Notes: a model not told the origin generated them from the sequence alone. A DNA stretch of 64,000 nucleotides from GSA-30 sp036384435 (GCF_036384435.1 NZ_DASVMI010000181.1:1-64000), one strand, 5' to 3'. Shown: positions 25,260 to 33,515, counted from the stretch's first letter. Translations and numbers: made by a program.

Positions 25260-26461
25260 GCGCGTTGCTCGACGCCGGCGAAAGCCAGGCAGATATTGTT
25301 GCCGCCGAAACCGAACGAATTGCTCAGCGCGACGTTGATGGATCGCTGCTCCCGCTGCCATGCCCACTGCGGGCCGCAATCGGCATCGGGATCGACGCAG
25401 CCGGCATTACCGGGCACGTTGCTTTCGCGCATGGCGAGCAAGGCGATCACGGCTTCGACGATGCCGGCAGCTCCGAGCGTATGGCCGGTCAGCGCCTTGG
25501 TGGAGCTGGCGCGCGTGCTGGCCGGGAACGCGCGCGATATGAGTTGCGCTTCCACTTCATCGTTCTTGTGCGAGGCGGTGCCGTGCAGGTTGATGTAATC
25601 CACATGCGCCGGTTCCAGCCCGGCACGCGCCAGTGCATCGCGCATGGCCAGTTCCGCACCCAGCCCTTGCGGATGTGGCGTGGACATGTGGTGGGCATCG
25701 CTCGATTCGCCGTAACCGACCAGTCGGGGTGCCTGGGGGGCCATGTCGGCGCGTTCGAGCAGCGCGAAGCCGGCCGCTTCGCCGATCGAGATGCCATTGC
25801 GGGCGCGGTCAAAGGGACGGCAAGGTTCGGGCGAGATCAATTCCAGCGCGTTGAAACCGAACAAGGTGCTGTCGCATAGCGTGTCCACACCGCCCACGAT
25901 GGCCGCGTCGACCAAGCCCAGGCGCATCATGCGCTCGGCGTGCGCGAACGCCTTGGCGCTGGATGAACAGGCGGTCGATACCGTAAGCGCCGGTCCGGTC
26001 AGGCCCAATGCCTTGGCCACGAAACCTGAAAGCGAATCGGGCGAGTGAATCGCGCGCCGACGAAGATCGGCGGGAATACGCCCGGTTTCGTCCAGGCGCC
26101 GATAGGCTTCTTCGGTTGCACCAACGCTGGCGGTGGACGTGCCCAGCACCAGTGCCACGCGCGTCGGGCCGTAATGATCCCGGGCTGTCTGCGCCGCCTC
26201 CAGGAAGCCGTCCTGCTGCAGGCCAACCCAGGCCAGGCGGTTGTTGCGGCAGTCCCAGGCGGCCAGTGCGTCGGGCAATACCGGCTGCTCGATGCCGTCC
26301 ACCCGGCCGATCCAGCACGGCAGCGGTTCGCTGCTGAAGTCGTTCGGCCGCAGTCCACTACGCCCCGATGCCAGGGCGTCGCGGTGGGAGTCCAGGCCCC
26401 GCCCTAGCGCCGACGTGGCGGTGAAGGCGGTGATGGCCAGGGCGGGAATCGGGTAGGGCAT
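25256..26461 (-). CDS. Beta-ketoacyl-ACP synthase (KAS II-like) of the polyene-like cluster
   Basis: 401 residues from the ATG at 26461; a TTG 33 bases upstream is possible. The complete triad is visible: Cys165 in VSTACSSSAKAF, His293 in NLHGTASHKNDE and His327 in KALTGHTLGAAG. It condenses malonyl-ACP with the growing chain. It is the first gene of a - strand operon (KS, chain-length-factor-like KS, GT2) with overlapping starts and stops. The order KS then partner KS is as in aryl polyene (ApeO/ApeC) pairs. It diverges from hemF, with about 190 bases between. Confidence 0.92.
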   Translation of the reverse strand: MPYPIPALAITAFTATSALGRGLDSHRDALASGRSGLRPNDFSSEPLPCWIGRVDGIEQPVLPDALAAWDCRNNRLAWVGLQQDGFLEAAQTARDHYGPTRVALVLGTSTASVGATEEAYRRLDETGRIPADLRRRAIHSPDSLSGFVAKALGLTGPALTVSTACSSSAKAFAHAERMMRLGLVDAAIVGGVDTLCDSTLFGFNALELISPEPCRPFDRARNGISIGEAAGFALLERADMAPQAPRLVGYGESSDAHHMSTPHPQGLGAELAMRDALARAGLEPAHVDYINLHGTASHKNDEVEAQLISRAFPASTRASSTKALTGHTLGAAGIVEAVIALLAMRESNVPGNAGCVDPDADCGPQWAWQREQRSINVALSNSFGFGGNNICLAFAGVEQRA

Positions 26462-26652
26462 GGTGGATGCCTGTGTGACGCTTTGTTTTGGCAACGTGTC
26501 AGCTCGATGACATGGCGGAGCCTGCGGCTATCCTCGCCTAGAAACCGTGAACGGCGACCTTGCGCTAGCGCACTCCTTCGCGACGCCGCGCCGCACCCGC
26601 CCCCTGGTGCGGGCTTGTTAAGCTGCGCGCAGTTCTTTATCGACACGACGCC

Positions 26653-27555
26653 ATGAGCCAACAAGCCGATCTCGCCGAAACCTTCCTGCGTGAGCTCCAG
26701 GACCGCATCTGCCTCGCGGTGGAGCGATTGGATGGGCAGGCCACATTCGTGGAAGATGCCTGGACTCGCGAAGCCGGTGGTGGTGGGCGTACCCGGGTGC
26801 TGCGCGACGGCTCGCTGTTCGAACAGGCGGGCGTCAATTTCTCGCGCGTCCATGGCAACAAGCTGCCACCCAGTGCTACGGCCCATCGCCCGGACCTGGC
26901 TGGCGGCAGCTTTGTGGCGACCGGCGTGTCGCTGGTCCTGCACCCGCGTAATCCCTACGTGCCGACCACGCACGCCAATGTGCGCTATTTCGAGGCGAGC
27001 AAGCCAGGCGTCGAGCCGGTATGGTGGTTCGGCGGCGGCTTCGACCTGACGCCCTTCTATCCCTTCGATGAGGACGTGCGCCATTGGCATGGCGTGGCGC
27101 GCGACCTGTGCGCGCCGTATGGCGAGAATGTATATGGGCAATACAAGCGCTGGTGCGACGAGTATTTCTTCCTCAAGCATCGCAACGAGACTCGCGGCGT
27201 GGGCGGATTGTTCTACGACGACCTCAACGAAGGCGGCTTCGAGCGCTGCTTCGATTTCACCCGCGACGTCGGCCAGGGGTTTCTCGATGCCTACCTGCCC
27301 ATCGCCCAGCGTCGCCGCGATACGCCCTATGGCGAGCGCGAACGCGAATTTCAGCTTTATCGCCGGGGCCGCTACGTGGAGTTCAACCTCGTCTACGACC
27401 GTGGCACCCTGTTTGGCCTGCAATCGGGCGGCCGCACGGAATCGATCCTGATGAGTCTGCCTCCCCGCGTGCGTTACGAGTATGCCTACCAGCCGCAAGC
27501 AGGCAGCCCGGAAGCCCGATTGGCGGAATATCTGCAGCCGCGCGAGTGGATCTGA
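26653..27555 (+). CDS. hemF: Oxygen-dependent coproporphyrinogen III oxidase
   Basis: 300 residues (E. coli 299). Signature blocks visible are RTRVLRDGSLFEQAGVNFS, FVATGVSLVLHPRNPYVPT, HANVRYFEA, WWFGGGFDLTPFYPFDED and the C-terminal GGRTESILMSLPP. It converts coproporphyrinogen III to protoporphyrinogen IX using O2 in the cytoplasm, so aerobic haem synthesis is expected. It is a single-gene unit, followed by a small GC hairpin (27565-27582) and a larger hairpin at 27615-27655. It is unrelated in function to the ketosynthase gene it diverges from. Confidence 0.97.
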   Translation: MSQQADLAETFLRELQDRICLAVERLDGQATFVEDAWTREAGGGGRTRVLRDGSLFEQAGVNFSRVHGNKLPPSATAHRPDLAGGSFVATGVSLVLHPRNPYVPTTHANVRYFEASKPGVEPVWWFGGGFDLTPFYPFDEDVRHWHGVARDLCAPYGENVYGQYKRWCDEYFFLKHRNETRGVGGLFYDDLNEGGFERCFDFTRDVGQGFLDAYLPIAQRRRDTPYGEREREFQLYRRGRYVEFNLVYDRGTLFGLQSGGRTESILMSLPPRVRYEYAYQPQAGSPEARLAEYLQPREWI

Positions 27556-27564
27556 TTCACTGAG

Positions 27565-27582
27565 GCCGCCGCCCAAGGCGGC
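27565..27582 (+). terminator. GC hairpin just after hemF
   Basis: GCCGCC-GCCCAA-GGCGGC, 10 bases after the stop; a 6-bp stem without a U-run. Weak evidence for termination. Confidence 0.3.
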
Positions 27583-27614
27583 TGTAAGGACGCTCGATAC
27601 GCTCGCTGTCAATG

Positions 27615-27655
27615 GTCAACAGGAATAGCCTGAGTGATGAGGCTTTCCTGTTGAC
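27615..27655. terminator. Strong hairpin between hemF and the convergent repeat protein
   Basis: GTCAACAGGAA pairs perfectly with TTCCTGTTGAC, extended inward by AGCCT/AGGCT past a single unpaired T. It lies between two gene 3' ends, so it could serve both strands. There is no long T-run, so a factor-independent terminator is not certain. Confidence 0.5.
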
Positions 27656-27714
27656 AGGACGCGAAGCGGCCGGTTTTACCCTTCACAGCCCGCATCAGCG
27701 GGCGACTTTTCCAG

Positions 27715-28362
27715 TCACGGTCTCTCCCCGCTGAACTTCTTCGCCGTCGCGCCTTTTACTTCGCCGATCTGGGCCGAGTCGCTGACATAAAGCTCGACGT
27801 CGCGGCGGAATTCCAGGGTGCCCTGGACCACGGCGTGCGGGCCGATCACGATGTGGGGCAGGCGATGGCTGGAGGTATGCCAGCCGCCGGGCTTGTCGAC
27901 CAGAATGCCGCCTTCCACGCGCGAGTCCGCGCCTACGGTGATGTCGCCATTGACAGTCTGGATGCCGCCGGCGACATGCGATTTGTCCAGTGAGATCGAG
28001 CCGTTGACGTTCGTTGCGCCGCCCAGCACTTCGGCGCCGCGGCCCAGGTTGATGCTGCCATTCGTCGCCTCCACGCCCTTGCTGACATGCGCCTGGGCGC
28101 CGAGCGTGATACTGCCATTGACGGTTTCCACCTTGGTGGCCGTGGCGCGGTCATCCAGTTCGATTTCGCCATTGACGGTGCTGGCTTTTTCCACCGTCGC
28201 GCCAGAGGCGATACTCACGCCACCATTGACGGTGCTGACGTTGCCGGCATGCTGGCCCGAGGCGACGTCGACCGATCCATTGATCTTGTCGATGTTATCG
28301 CTCGCATGGGCCGTGGCAACCAGGGACAAGGAAAGAGCGAGGGCAAGCAGGGTACGGCGCAT
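27715..28362 (-). CDS. Exported repeat protein of DUF4097/bactofilin-like type
   Basis: 215 residues from the ATG at 28362, opening with a signal peptide (LLALALSLSLVATAHA). The mature protein is built from about seven repeats of 16-18 residues with the theme ..VNGSI.L...A.V....T (INGSVDVASG, VNGGVSIASG, VNGEIELDDR, VNGSITLGAQ, TNGSINLGRG, VNGSISLDKS, VNGDITVGAD). Such regular Gly/Asn turns predict a right-handed beta-helix, as in bactofilin and DUF4097 domains. It is probably periplasmic or outer membrane-associated; the function is unknown. It diverges from gpmA with a 160-base gap. Confidence 0.75.
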   Translation of the reverse strand: MRRTLLALALSLSLVATAHASDNIDKINGSVDVASGQHAGNVSTVNGGVSIASGATVEKASTVNGEIELDDRATATKVETVNGSITLGAQAHVSKGVEATNGSINLGRGAEVLGGATNVNGSISLDKSHVAGGIQTVNGDITVGADSRVEGGILVDKPGGWHTSSHRLPHIVIGPHAVVQGTLEFRRDVELYVSDSAQIGEVKGATAKKFSGERP

Positions 28363-28524
28363 GATGGGACTCCAGGAGCGGGATGTGATCGTAGGATGCC
28401 GCGCCGGGCGCACGGGTTTAGCATGACTAATGGGGGAGAAGCCCCTTGGGAGAAATCCTGTCCCGTTTTACTCTTCATCCTTTCCGGGCGCTCTTGCCAC
28501 CCGTCTCTCCCCACGGAACCGCTC

Positions 28525-29271
28525 ATGCATAGACTCGTACTCATCCGCCACGGCCAATCTCAGTGGAACCTGGACAACCGCTTCAGCGGCTGGGCAGACG
28601 TGGACCTCACGGCCCAGGGCGTCGCCGAAGCCCAGGAGGCAGGCAAGCTGCTCAAGGAGGCCGGTTTTGGTTTCGATGTGGCGCATACCTCGGTACTCAA
28701 GCGCGCGGTGCGTACGCTGTGGCACGTGCAGGATGCGATGGATCTGATGTGGATTCCGGTGGTGACCGACTGGCGCCTCAACGAGCGCCACTATGGCGGC
28801 CTGACGGGGCTCAACAAGGCCGAGACCGCCGAGAAGTACGGCGAGGACCAGGTCAAGATCTGGCGTCGCAGCTATGACATTCCGCCGCCGCCGCTTGATC
28901 GCGACAAGAACGAATCCGTACACGATCCGCGTTATGCCGCGCTCGATGCCAAGGACATACCTGATACCGAGTGTCTCAAGGATACCGTGGCCCGTGTTCT
29001 GCCGTACTGGCACGACGTGCTGGCACCGGCCATCCGTGCCGGCCGGCGCGTGGTCGTGGCCGCGCATGGCAATTCGCTGCGAGCGTTGGTGAAGTACCTG
29101 GACAACATCTCCGACGATGACATCGTCGAGCTAAACATCCCCAATGGGGTGCCGCTGGTGTATGAGTTCGATGCTGAGCTCAAGCCGATTCGGCACTACT
29201 ACCTGGGGGACGCCGCCGTGATCGAGGCCAAGATGGCTGCCGTGGCCAATCAGGGCAAGGCCAAGGCCTGA
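28525..29271 (+). CDS. gpmA: 2,3-bisphosphoglycerate-dependent phosphoglycerate mutase
   Basis: 248 residues (E. coli 250) from the ATG at 28525; the frame is open far upstream, but only this start gives the family N-terminus. The phosphohistidine motif LIRHGQSQWN (His11) opens the protein, RHYGGLTGLNK and WRRSYDIPPPPL follow, and the second catalytic His is in VVAAHGNSLRAL. It interconverts 3- and 2-phosphoglycerate in glycolysis and gluconeogenesis; gluconeogenic use fits with the aceBA genes further along. It is monocistronic. Confidence 0.96.
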   Translation: MHRLVLIRHGQSQWNLDNRFSGWADVDLTAQGVAEAQEAGKLLKEAGFGFDVAHTSVLKRAVRTLWHVQDAMDLMWIPVVTDWRLNERHYGGLTGLNKAETAEKYGEDQVKIWRRSYDIPPPPLDRDKNESVHDPRYAALDAKDIPDTECLKDTVARVLPYWHDVLAPAIRAGRRVVVAAHGNSLRALVKYLDNISDDDIVELNIPNGVPLVYEFDAELKPIRHYYLGDAAVIEAKMAAVANQGKAKA

Positions 29272-29379
29272 GTCAAAGGCTATGTCGCTGCTGACAGTTG
29301 TCACGGCCATGGCCGTCGCAGCGTCAGTGGCGCGGCCCGGAAGTTCGCTCTACGCTTATCGGCATTCCCTGGTGAGTGA

Positions 29380-29922
29380 ATGCCGATGACTCCGCAAATG
29401 GTGGCCCCCATGATCATGGGGCCGTTGATAGCGTTTATGGTGTGGCGTCGTGTGCGCCGCACCTTCGGGCCGCAGCCCGTGCAACGTCGGCGCATGATGT
29501 TCCGTATCGCGGTGCTGCTCATCCTGGGCGGGCTTATTTCGCTAAGCGGCCTGCGTGATATCCGGCTGCTGGAGGGCATGCTTGGCGGCGTACTGGCCGG
29601 CGCCGCCCTGGGTGTAGTTGGTCTGCGCCTGACGCGCTTTGAGCGCAATGCCGCCGGTGAAGACGTCTACATTCCCAATCCCTGGATCGGTGGTCTGCTG
29701 ACCGCCTTGCTGGTCGGCCGCCTGATCTGGCGGTTTGCCACGGTAGGCATGGTGGCGGGCGCGGCCACACCACCCCATGCGCCCCCCTTGGGCAACAGCC
29801 CGCTCACCCTGCTGGTCTTTGGCCTGACGGTGGGCTACTACGTGGCCTATTTTATCGGCTTGCTGATACACCATCGCCGGTTCGAGCAGACCAGGCCCAT
29901 GCCGCCACCGCTGAAGTCTTGA
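29380..29922 (+). CDS. CcdC/DUF1453-like integral membrane protein
   Basis: 180 residues with four hydrophobic spans at about 7-23, 41-57, 64-80 and 105-135, plus a fifth weaker one near 145-165 (LTLLVFGLTVGYYVAYFIGL). The paired-basic cytoplasmic loops (RRVRRTFGP, RRRMMFR, HHRRFEQTR) suit an inner membrane protein. The pattern resembles CcdC (DUF1453), named from cytochrome c maturation neighbours in Bacillus but not essential there. No clear ribosome-binding site before the ATG (GGTGAG only). It converges with the PII gene (9-base gap). Confidence 0.65.
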   Translation: MPMTPQMVAPMIMGPLIAFMVWRRVRRTFGPQPVQRRRMMFRIAVLLILGGLISLSGLRDIRLLEGMLGGVLAGAALGVVGLRLTRFERNAAGEDVYIPNPWIGGLLTALLVGRLIWRFATVGMVAGAATPPHAPPLGNSPLTLLVFGLTVGYYVAYFIGLLIHHRRFEQTRPMPPPLKS

Positions 29923-29931
29923 GGCGGGTGC

Positions 29932-30270
29932 CTAGAGCGCGTCGTTGTCCAACTCGCCCGTGCGGATGCGGATCAACTGTTCGAGCGGGCTGACGAAGAT
30001 CTTGCCGTCGCCGATCTTGCCGGTGCGCGCGGCGTTCTGGATCGCCTCGACCACCCGATCGACCTGGTCGTCGGCCACGGCGACCTCGAGCTTGATCTTG
30101 GGCAGGAAGTCGACCACGTATTCGGCGCCACGATAGAGCTCGGTATGGCCTTTCTGGCGGCCGAAGCCCTTGACCTCGGTCACGGTGATGCCTTGCACGC
30201 CAACCTCGGCCAGGGCCTCGCGCACATCATCCAGCTTGAACGGCTTGATCACCGCCACCACGAGCTTCAT
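29932..30270 (-). CDS. glnK: Nitrogen regulatory protein P-II (GlnK-like)
   Basis: 112 residues, standard PII length. It starts MKLVVAVIKPFKLDDVREAL. The T-loop carries Tyr51 (RGAEYVVDFLP), the uridylylation site; the B-loop TGKIGDGKIFV and C-loop RIRTGE bind ATP/ADP. Details such as the MKL start and VADDQVD favour GlnK over GlnB, yet no amtB is next to it, so the symbol is tentative. PII proteins report 2-oxoglutarate and energy status to glutamine synthetase control and transport. gltB at the window's right end belongs to the same nitrogen pathway but is not linked. Confidence 0.93.
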   Translation of the reverse strand: MKLVVAVIKPFKLDDVREALAEVGVQGITVTEVKGFGRQKGHTELYRGAEYVVDFLPKIKLEVAVADDQVDRVVEAIQNAARTGKIGDGKIFVSPLEQLIRIRTGELDNDAL

Positions 30271-30440
30271 AAATCCGCTTCCTGTCGTCTAAGGGAAAGC
30301 ATTTTGCCTGTCTTGAGGCCACCTGTCGCCAGCCCGCGCCTCTTGTAGGAAAATTCCTACATTCACTAGTGGAGCACGCTGATGGCGTTGGAATTCTGTA
30401 GTCATTTAAGCTTTTATTCGACAAGTTCGAGGCGCCTCCC

Positions 30441-30689
30441 ATGATGGACAGGCAGGATATCGACCAACTTGCCCTGCGACTTGTTTCGTTGGTTCCGCCA
30501 GGACTGGCAGAGGCGCATAAGGATTTGCGCGCCAATTTTAGCGATGTCCTGGCACAAGGATTGCGCCGCCTCGATCTAGTCACCCGCGAGGAGTTCGACG
30601 TTCAAAGCCAAGTGCTGGCTCGCACACGAGCCAAGGTGGAAGAACTGGAACGCCGCGTGGCAGCTTTAGAGGCTAACGCTCAGGGGTAA
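30441..30689 (+). CDS. ubiK: Ubiquinone biosynthesis accessory factor UbiK (BMFP)
   Basis: 82 residues. An N-terminal amphipathic helix (IDQLALRLVSLVPPGLAEAH) and a C-terminal coiled coil (ARTRAKVEELERRVAALEAN) define the membrane-fusogenic BMFP/YqiC family, now UbiK. It partners with UbiJ (encoded at 44142-44792) in the soluble ubiquinone-making complex under oxic conditions. It is followed by a strong terminator at 30731-30784 before comM. It diverges from glnK, and the 170-base gap must hold both promoters. Confidence 0.9.
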   Translation: MMDRQDIDQLALRLVSLVPPGLAEAHKDLRANFSDVLAQGLRRLDLVTREEFDVQSQVLARTRAKVEELERRVAALEANAQG

Positions 30690-30730
30690 GCCGGTTGGGT
30701 GGCTTATCAGGCGGTAGCCCACTTTCCGGG

Positions 30731-30784
30731 AGCCGCCCCCGATCGTCACCCTCACCCCGAGAATGGTCGGGGGCGGCTGTTTTA
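30731..30784 (+). terminator. Rho-independent terminator after ubiK
   Basis: AGCCGCCCCCGA pairs perfectly with TCGGGGGCGGCT (12 bp, 24-base loop), followed by GTTTTA. It separates ubiK from comM. Confidence 0.8.
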
Positions 30785-30883
30785 CGGTTGCGTAGGAGCC
30801 ACAGGGATGTCGCACAGTCGCAACCATCTCATCTTCGTCTATCGATCCCCGCTGATTTCGGCTGCGGAGGTTCGTGCTGCCCC

Positions 30884-32383
30884 ATGAGCTTAGCCGTCAC
30901 ATTGAGTCGCGCCCAGGAAGGGGTCGCCGCGCCGCAGGTGATGGTCGAGGTGCATCTGTCGGGTGGCCTGCCGGGAACGCATATCGTCGGACTCCCCGAA
31001 GCGGCCGTGCGCGAAGCACGTGATCGCGTGCGCGTGGCAATCCAGAGCGCGGCATTCGAATACCCCAACCGTCGCGTCACGGTAAACCTGGCACCCGCTG
31101 AACTCCCCAAGGATGGCGGGCGCTTCGACCTGGCCATCGCCCTGGGCATTCTTGCCGCAGGCGGCCAGGTGCCGCGCGAGAAGCTCGACGACTGTGAATT
31201 CCTCGGCGAACTGGCCTTGTCCGGTGCGCTCCGTGGCGTGTCCGGCGTGCTGCCTGCGCTGATGCGGGCAAGGGCACGCGGGCGCCGGGTCGTGGTGCCG
31301 CGTGCCAATGCGTCCGAGGCGGCGTTGATCTCCGAGGTCGACGTGCGCGTGGCCGACTCGCTCTCGGACGTTTGCGGCTGGCTGCATGGCTCGAAGGATC
31401 TGCCAGCACCGTCCAGCGCGATGCAGCAGGACACGGACATCCTGGGGCCCGACCTGTCCGACGTGCGTGGGCAGCTTCAGGCCAGGCGAGCGCTGGAGAT
31501 CGCGGCCACGGGCGGCCACCACCTGCTCCTGCTCGGGCCGCCCGGTACGGGCAAGACCATGCTGGCCGAGCGATTGCCAAGCATTCTGCCGCCCCTGACC
31601 GAATCCGAAGCACTGGAGACCTGCGCGATCCTTTCCGTGGCAGGTCAGGTCGTAGATCCGCAACTATGGCGGCGCCGGCCATTCCGGTCGCCGCACCATA
31701 CCGCGTCGGCCGTGGCCCTGGTCGGCGGGGGTTCTGATCCGCGCCCCGGTGAAATTTCCCTGGCCCACAATGGTGTGCTGTTTCTCGACGAATTGCCCGA
31801 ATTCAGTCGCCATGTGCTGGACGTCCTGCGCGAACCCCTGGAATCGGGGCAAATCGTGATTTCGCGCGCCGCGCGCCAATCCACGTTTCCCGCGCAGTTT
31901 CAACTGGTGGCCGCGATGAATCCTTGCCCGTGCGGATATGCCGGTGATCCGCGTGAGCGTTGTCGCTGCACGCCTGACCAGATCCAGCGCTATCGAAACC
32001 GCGTATCGGGCCCGCTGCTTGATCGCATCGACCTGGCCGTGGAAGTACCGCGCGTGCCGGTCTCGGAAATCGGCGCGCCGCGCAGCCGCCAGGACGAGGA
32101 CTCGGCCACGGTCAGGGCGCGCGTGTTGCGCGCCAGGCATCAGGCCCTCATGCGCTCGGGTCGTCCGAATGCGGAAATCAGTACGCGCGAACTCGAACGC
32201 GATTGCGCTTTGGGGCCGGCCGAGCGGCGTTGGTTCGATGCTGCCTTGGAGCGCCTGGGGCTGTCCGCGCGGGCGTATCACCGCACCTTGCGAGTAGCGC
32301 GCACCATCGCCGATCTCGATGGTGGTGCCGCTGCGCTGGATCGCGGGCACCTGGCCGAAGCGCTGCAGTATCGGCGGCTCTGA
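30884..32383 (+). CDS. comM: YifB/ComM Mg-chelatase-like AAA+ ATPase
   Basis: 499 residues from the ATG at 30884 (family ~500); GGAGG lies 13 bases upstream, a long spacing. The N-terminal ChlI/Lon-like domain (GLPEAAVREARDRVRVAIQS) is followed by Walker A GPPGTGKTMLAERL near 220, Walker B VLFLDELPEF, and the C-terminal Mg_chelatase_C segment with the Cys-rich NPCPCGYAGDPRERCRC. ComM is a hexameric helicase that extends branch migration during natural transformation, widening integrated DNA. Nothing else for competence is in the window. Downstream lies the AraC/SDR scar. Confidence 0.95.
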   Translation: MSLAVTLSRAQEGVAAPQVMVEVHLSGGLPGTHIVGLPEAAVREARDRVRVAIQSAAFEYPNRRVTVNLAPAELPKDGGRFDLAIALGILAAGGQVPREKLDDCEFLGELALSGALRGVSGVLPALMRARARGRRVVVPRANASEAALISEVDVRVADSLSDVCGWLHGSKDLPAPSSAMQQDTDILGPDLSDVRGQLQARRALEIAATGGHHLLLLGPPGTGKTMLAERLPSILPPLTESEALETCAILSVAGQVVDPQLWRRRPFRSPHHTASAVALVGGGSDPRPGEISLAHNGVLFLDELPEFSRHVLDVLREPLESGQIVISRAARQSTFPAQFQLVAAMNPCPCGYAGDPRERCRCTPDQIQRYRNRVSGPLLDRIDLAVEVPRVPVSEIGAPRSRQDEDSATVRARVLRARHQALMRSGRPNAEISTRELERDCALGPAERRWFDAALERLGLSARAYHRTLRVARTIADLDGGAAALDRGHLAEALQYRRL

Positions 32384-32404
32384 CACCCGGCGCACATTCC
32401 GGGT

Positions 32405-32700
32405 TCAGCTTGAGCCTCGGCTGGCTCCGGCAAGATCAACCATCGGCGGTGTGCCGAACATGCGCTTGTATTCCCGGCTGAACTGCGAAGTGCTGGCATA
32501 GCCCACTGCATAGGCCGCGCCGGACACGTTCGCGCTGCCGGCGGCCAACAACTTACGGGCCTCCAGCAGGCGTACATGGCGTTGGAACGCAATCGGACTG
32601 TAGCCTGTGACCGCCTTGAAATGGCGATGAAATGACGTAAGGCTCATGCCGACGGAGGCAGCCAGTTCGGATACGACAAAGGGCTTTTCCTGATTGGCGC
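32405..32700 (-). pseudogene. AraC-family regulator, C-terminal remnant
   Basis: Reading leftward from about 32700, the frame encodes only the two helix-turn-helix motifs of an AraC regulator (VSELAASVGMSLTSFHRHFK, and AYAVGYASTSQFSREYKRMF), ending in TGA at 32405. The ~190-residue N-terminal effector domain expected of this family (AraC_N type) is missing. The frame continues rightward only as the antisense of a dehydrogenase fragment, so the last coherent AraC codons are near NQEKPF. This places a deletion junction at about 32694. It could still give a small DNA-binding protein if a start codon is used by chance, but no ribosome-binding site supports that. Confidence 0.75.
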
Positions 32701-33067
32701 TACTTCGCAAGGCCACCGGCGCGCGTATTGTGATGATAAGCAGTGGGCTGGGGTCCATCGCACTGACCGGCGACATGAAAGCCCCGATCTGGGGCCTGCA
32801 CGCGACCGGTTATTTCGCGTCCAAGACTGCCCTGAACATGTTCACCGTCAAGCTAGCCAAGGAGCTATTGAACGAAGGCATCAAGGTCAACGCGGCGTGC
32901 CCGGGCTCGGTGGTCACTGACATGGGCGGCCCAATGGCGCCGCGCACCGTCGAGCAGGGCGCGGTGATCGCCATTCGCCTCGCCTCGCCACGCTGGGTTG
33001 GATGGGACCAACAGGCGGGTTTTTCCATGATGGAGAGGGTCCAGGCTTGGCTCCTTACGGGTGGTAA
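32694..33067 (+). pseudogene. Short-chain dehydrogenase, 5'-truncated and frameshifted remnant
   Basis: The frame begins mid-protein (ALLRKATGARIVMISSGLGS), so the Rossmann GxxxGxG half is lost. The catalytic Tyr-x3-Lys survives (GYFASKTALNMF), as does NAACPGSVVTDMGG. After IAIRLAS the SDR ending jumps to another frame (GPTGGFFHDGEGPG), showing a frameshift near 32985-32995; the TAA in that frame is at 33065. The start abuts the truncated AraC gene in a divergent arrangement, so one deletion seems to have removed the intergenic promoter and both 5' halves. Confidence 0.75.
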
Positions 33068-33515
33068 GACAACCCGTGAACAGGAGTCATTCCAGACTTG
33101 GCATCACGTCGTTCAACGCGGCGCCCTGGCCGATGTGAATGCGAGCGTGTCGTCGAATGACACCTGCGCGGCCTTGTCGCTCGTGGGCACTCAGCGAGGC
33201 ATTGAGTCGCAAGATCAAACCGCCCCAGGTCCATCGAGCCAGTTCATTCAATTCGCCCAGGTCGGCCAGCACCTGGGCGCCGATCGGGTTCGGTCACCGC
33301 TTGCGGAAAGACAGTCGATCCAGTGTCTCGAAAAGATGCCGCGGATAATTCTTCAGGTGTCCGGCGCATGCATCGATCGCGTCGGTTACGCTATGGAGGT
33401 ACCGTTTCTGGGGACAGGCTTGAGTGGATGGATGGCTTGGCGGCAACGGTGATGAAGCCCGTGTCGTCCAGTGAAAACATATCGATACGAGGGGAGCGCC
33501 AGGGATGATGACGAT
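33068..33515. other. 448-base stretch with no recognised gene
   Basis: Several short open frames exist on both strands (for example a 61-residue - strand frame at 33087-33272) but none has a ribosome-binding site, a domain, or good support. It is probably decayed sequence belonging to the same degraded locus as the AraC/SDR remnants. Confidence 0.45.

Noticed and set aside
26653..27555. hemF as part of the polyene-like cluster
   Set aside because: It is divergently transcribed and a standard haem gene; adjacency appears incidental.
30271..30440. Sigma-54 promoter for glnK
   Set aside because: A TGGC-containing stretch is present, but no GG-N10-GC spacing could be found.
32694..33452. Reading the SDR remnant as a 252-residue intact gene
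   Set aside because: Rossmann half missing, the conserved C-terminus lies in another frame, and the last ~125 residues resemble nothing.
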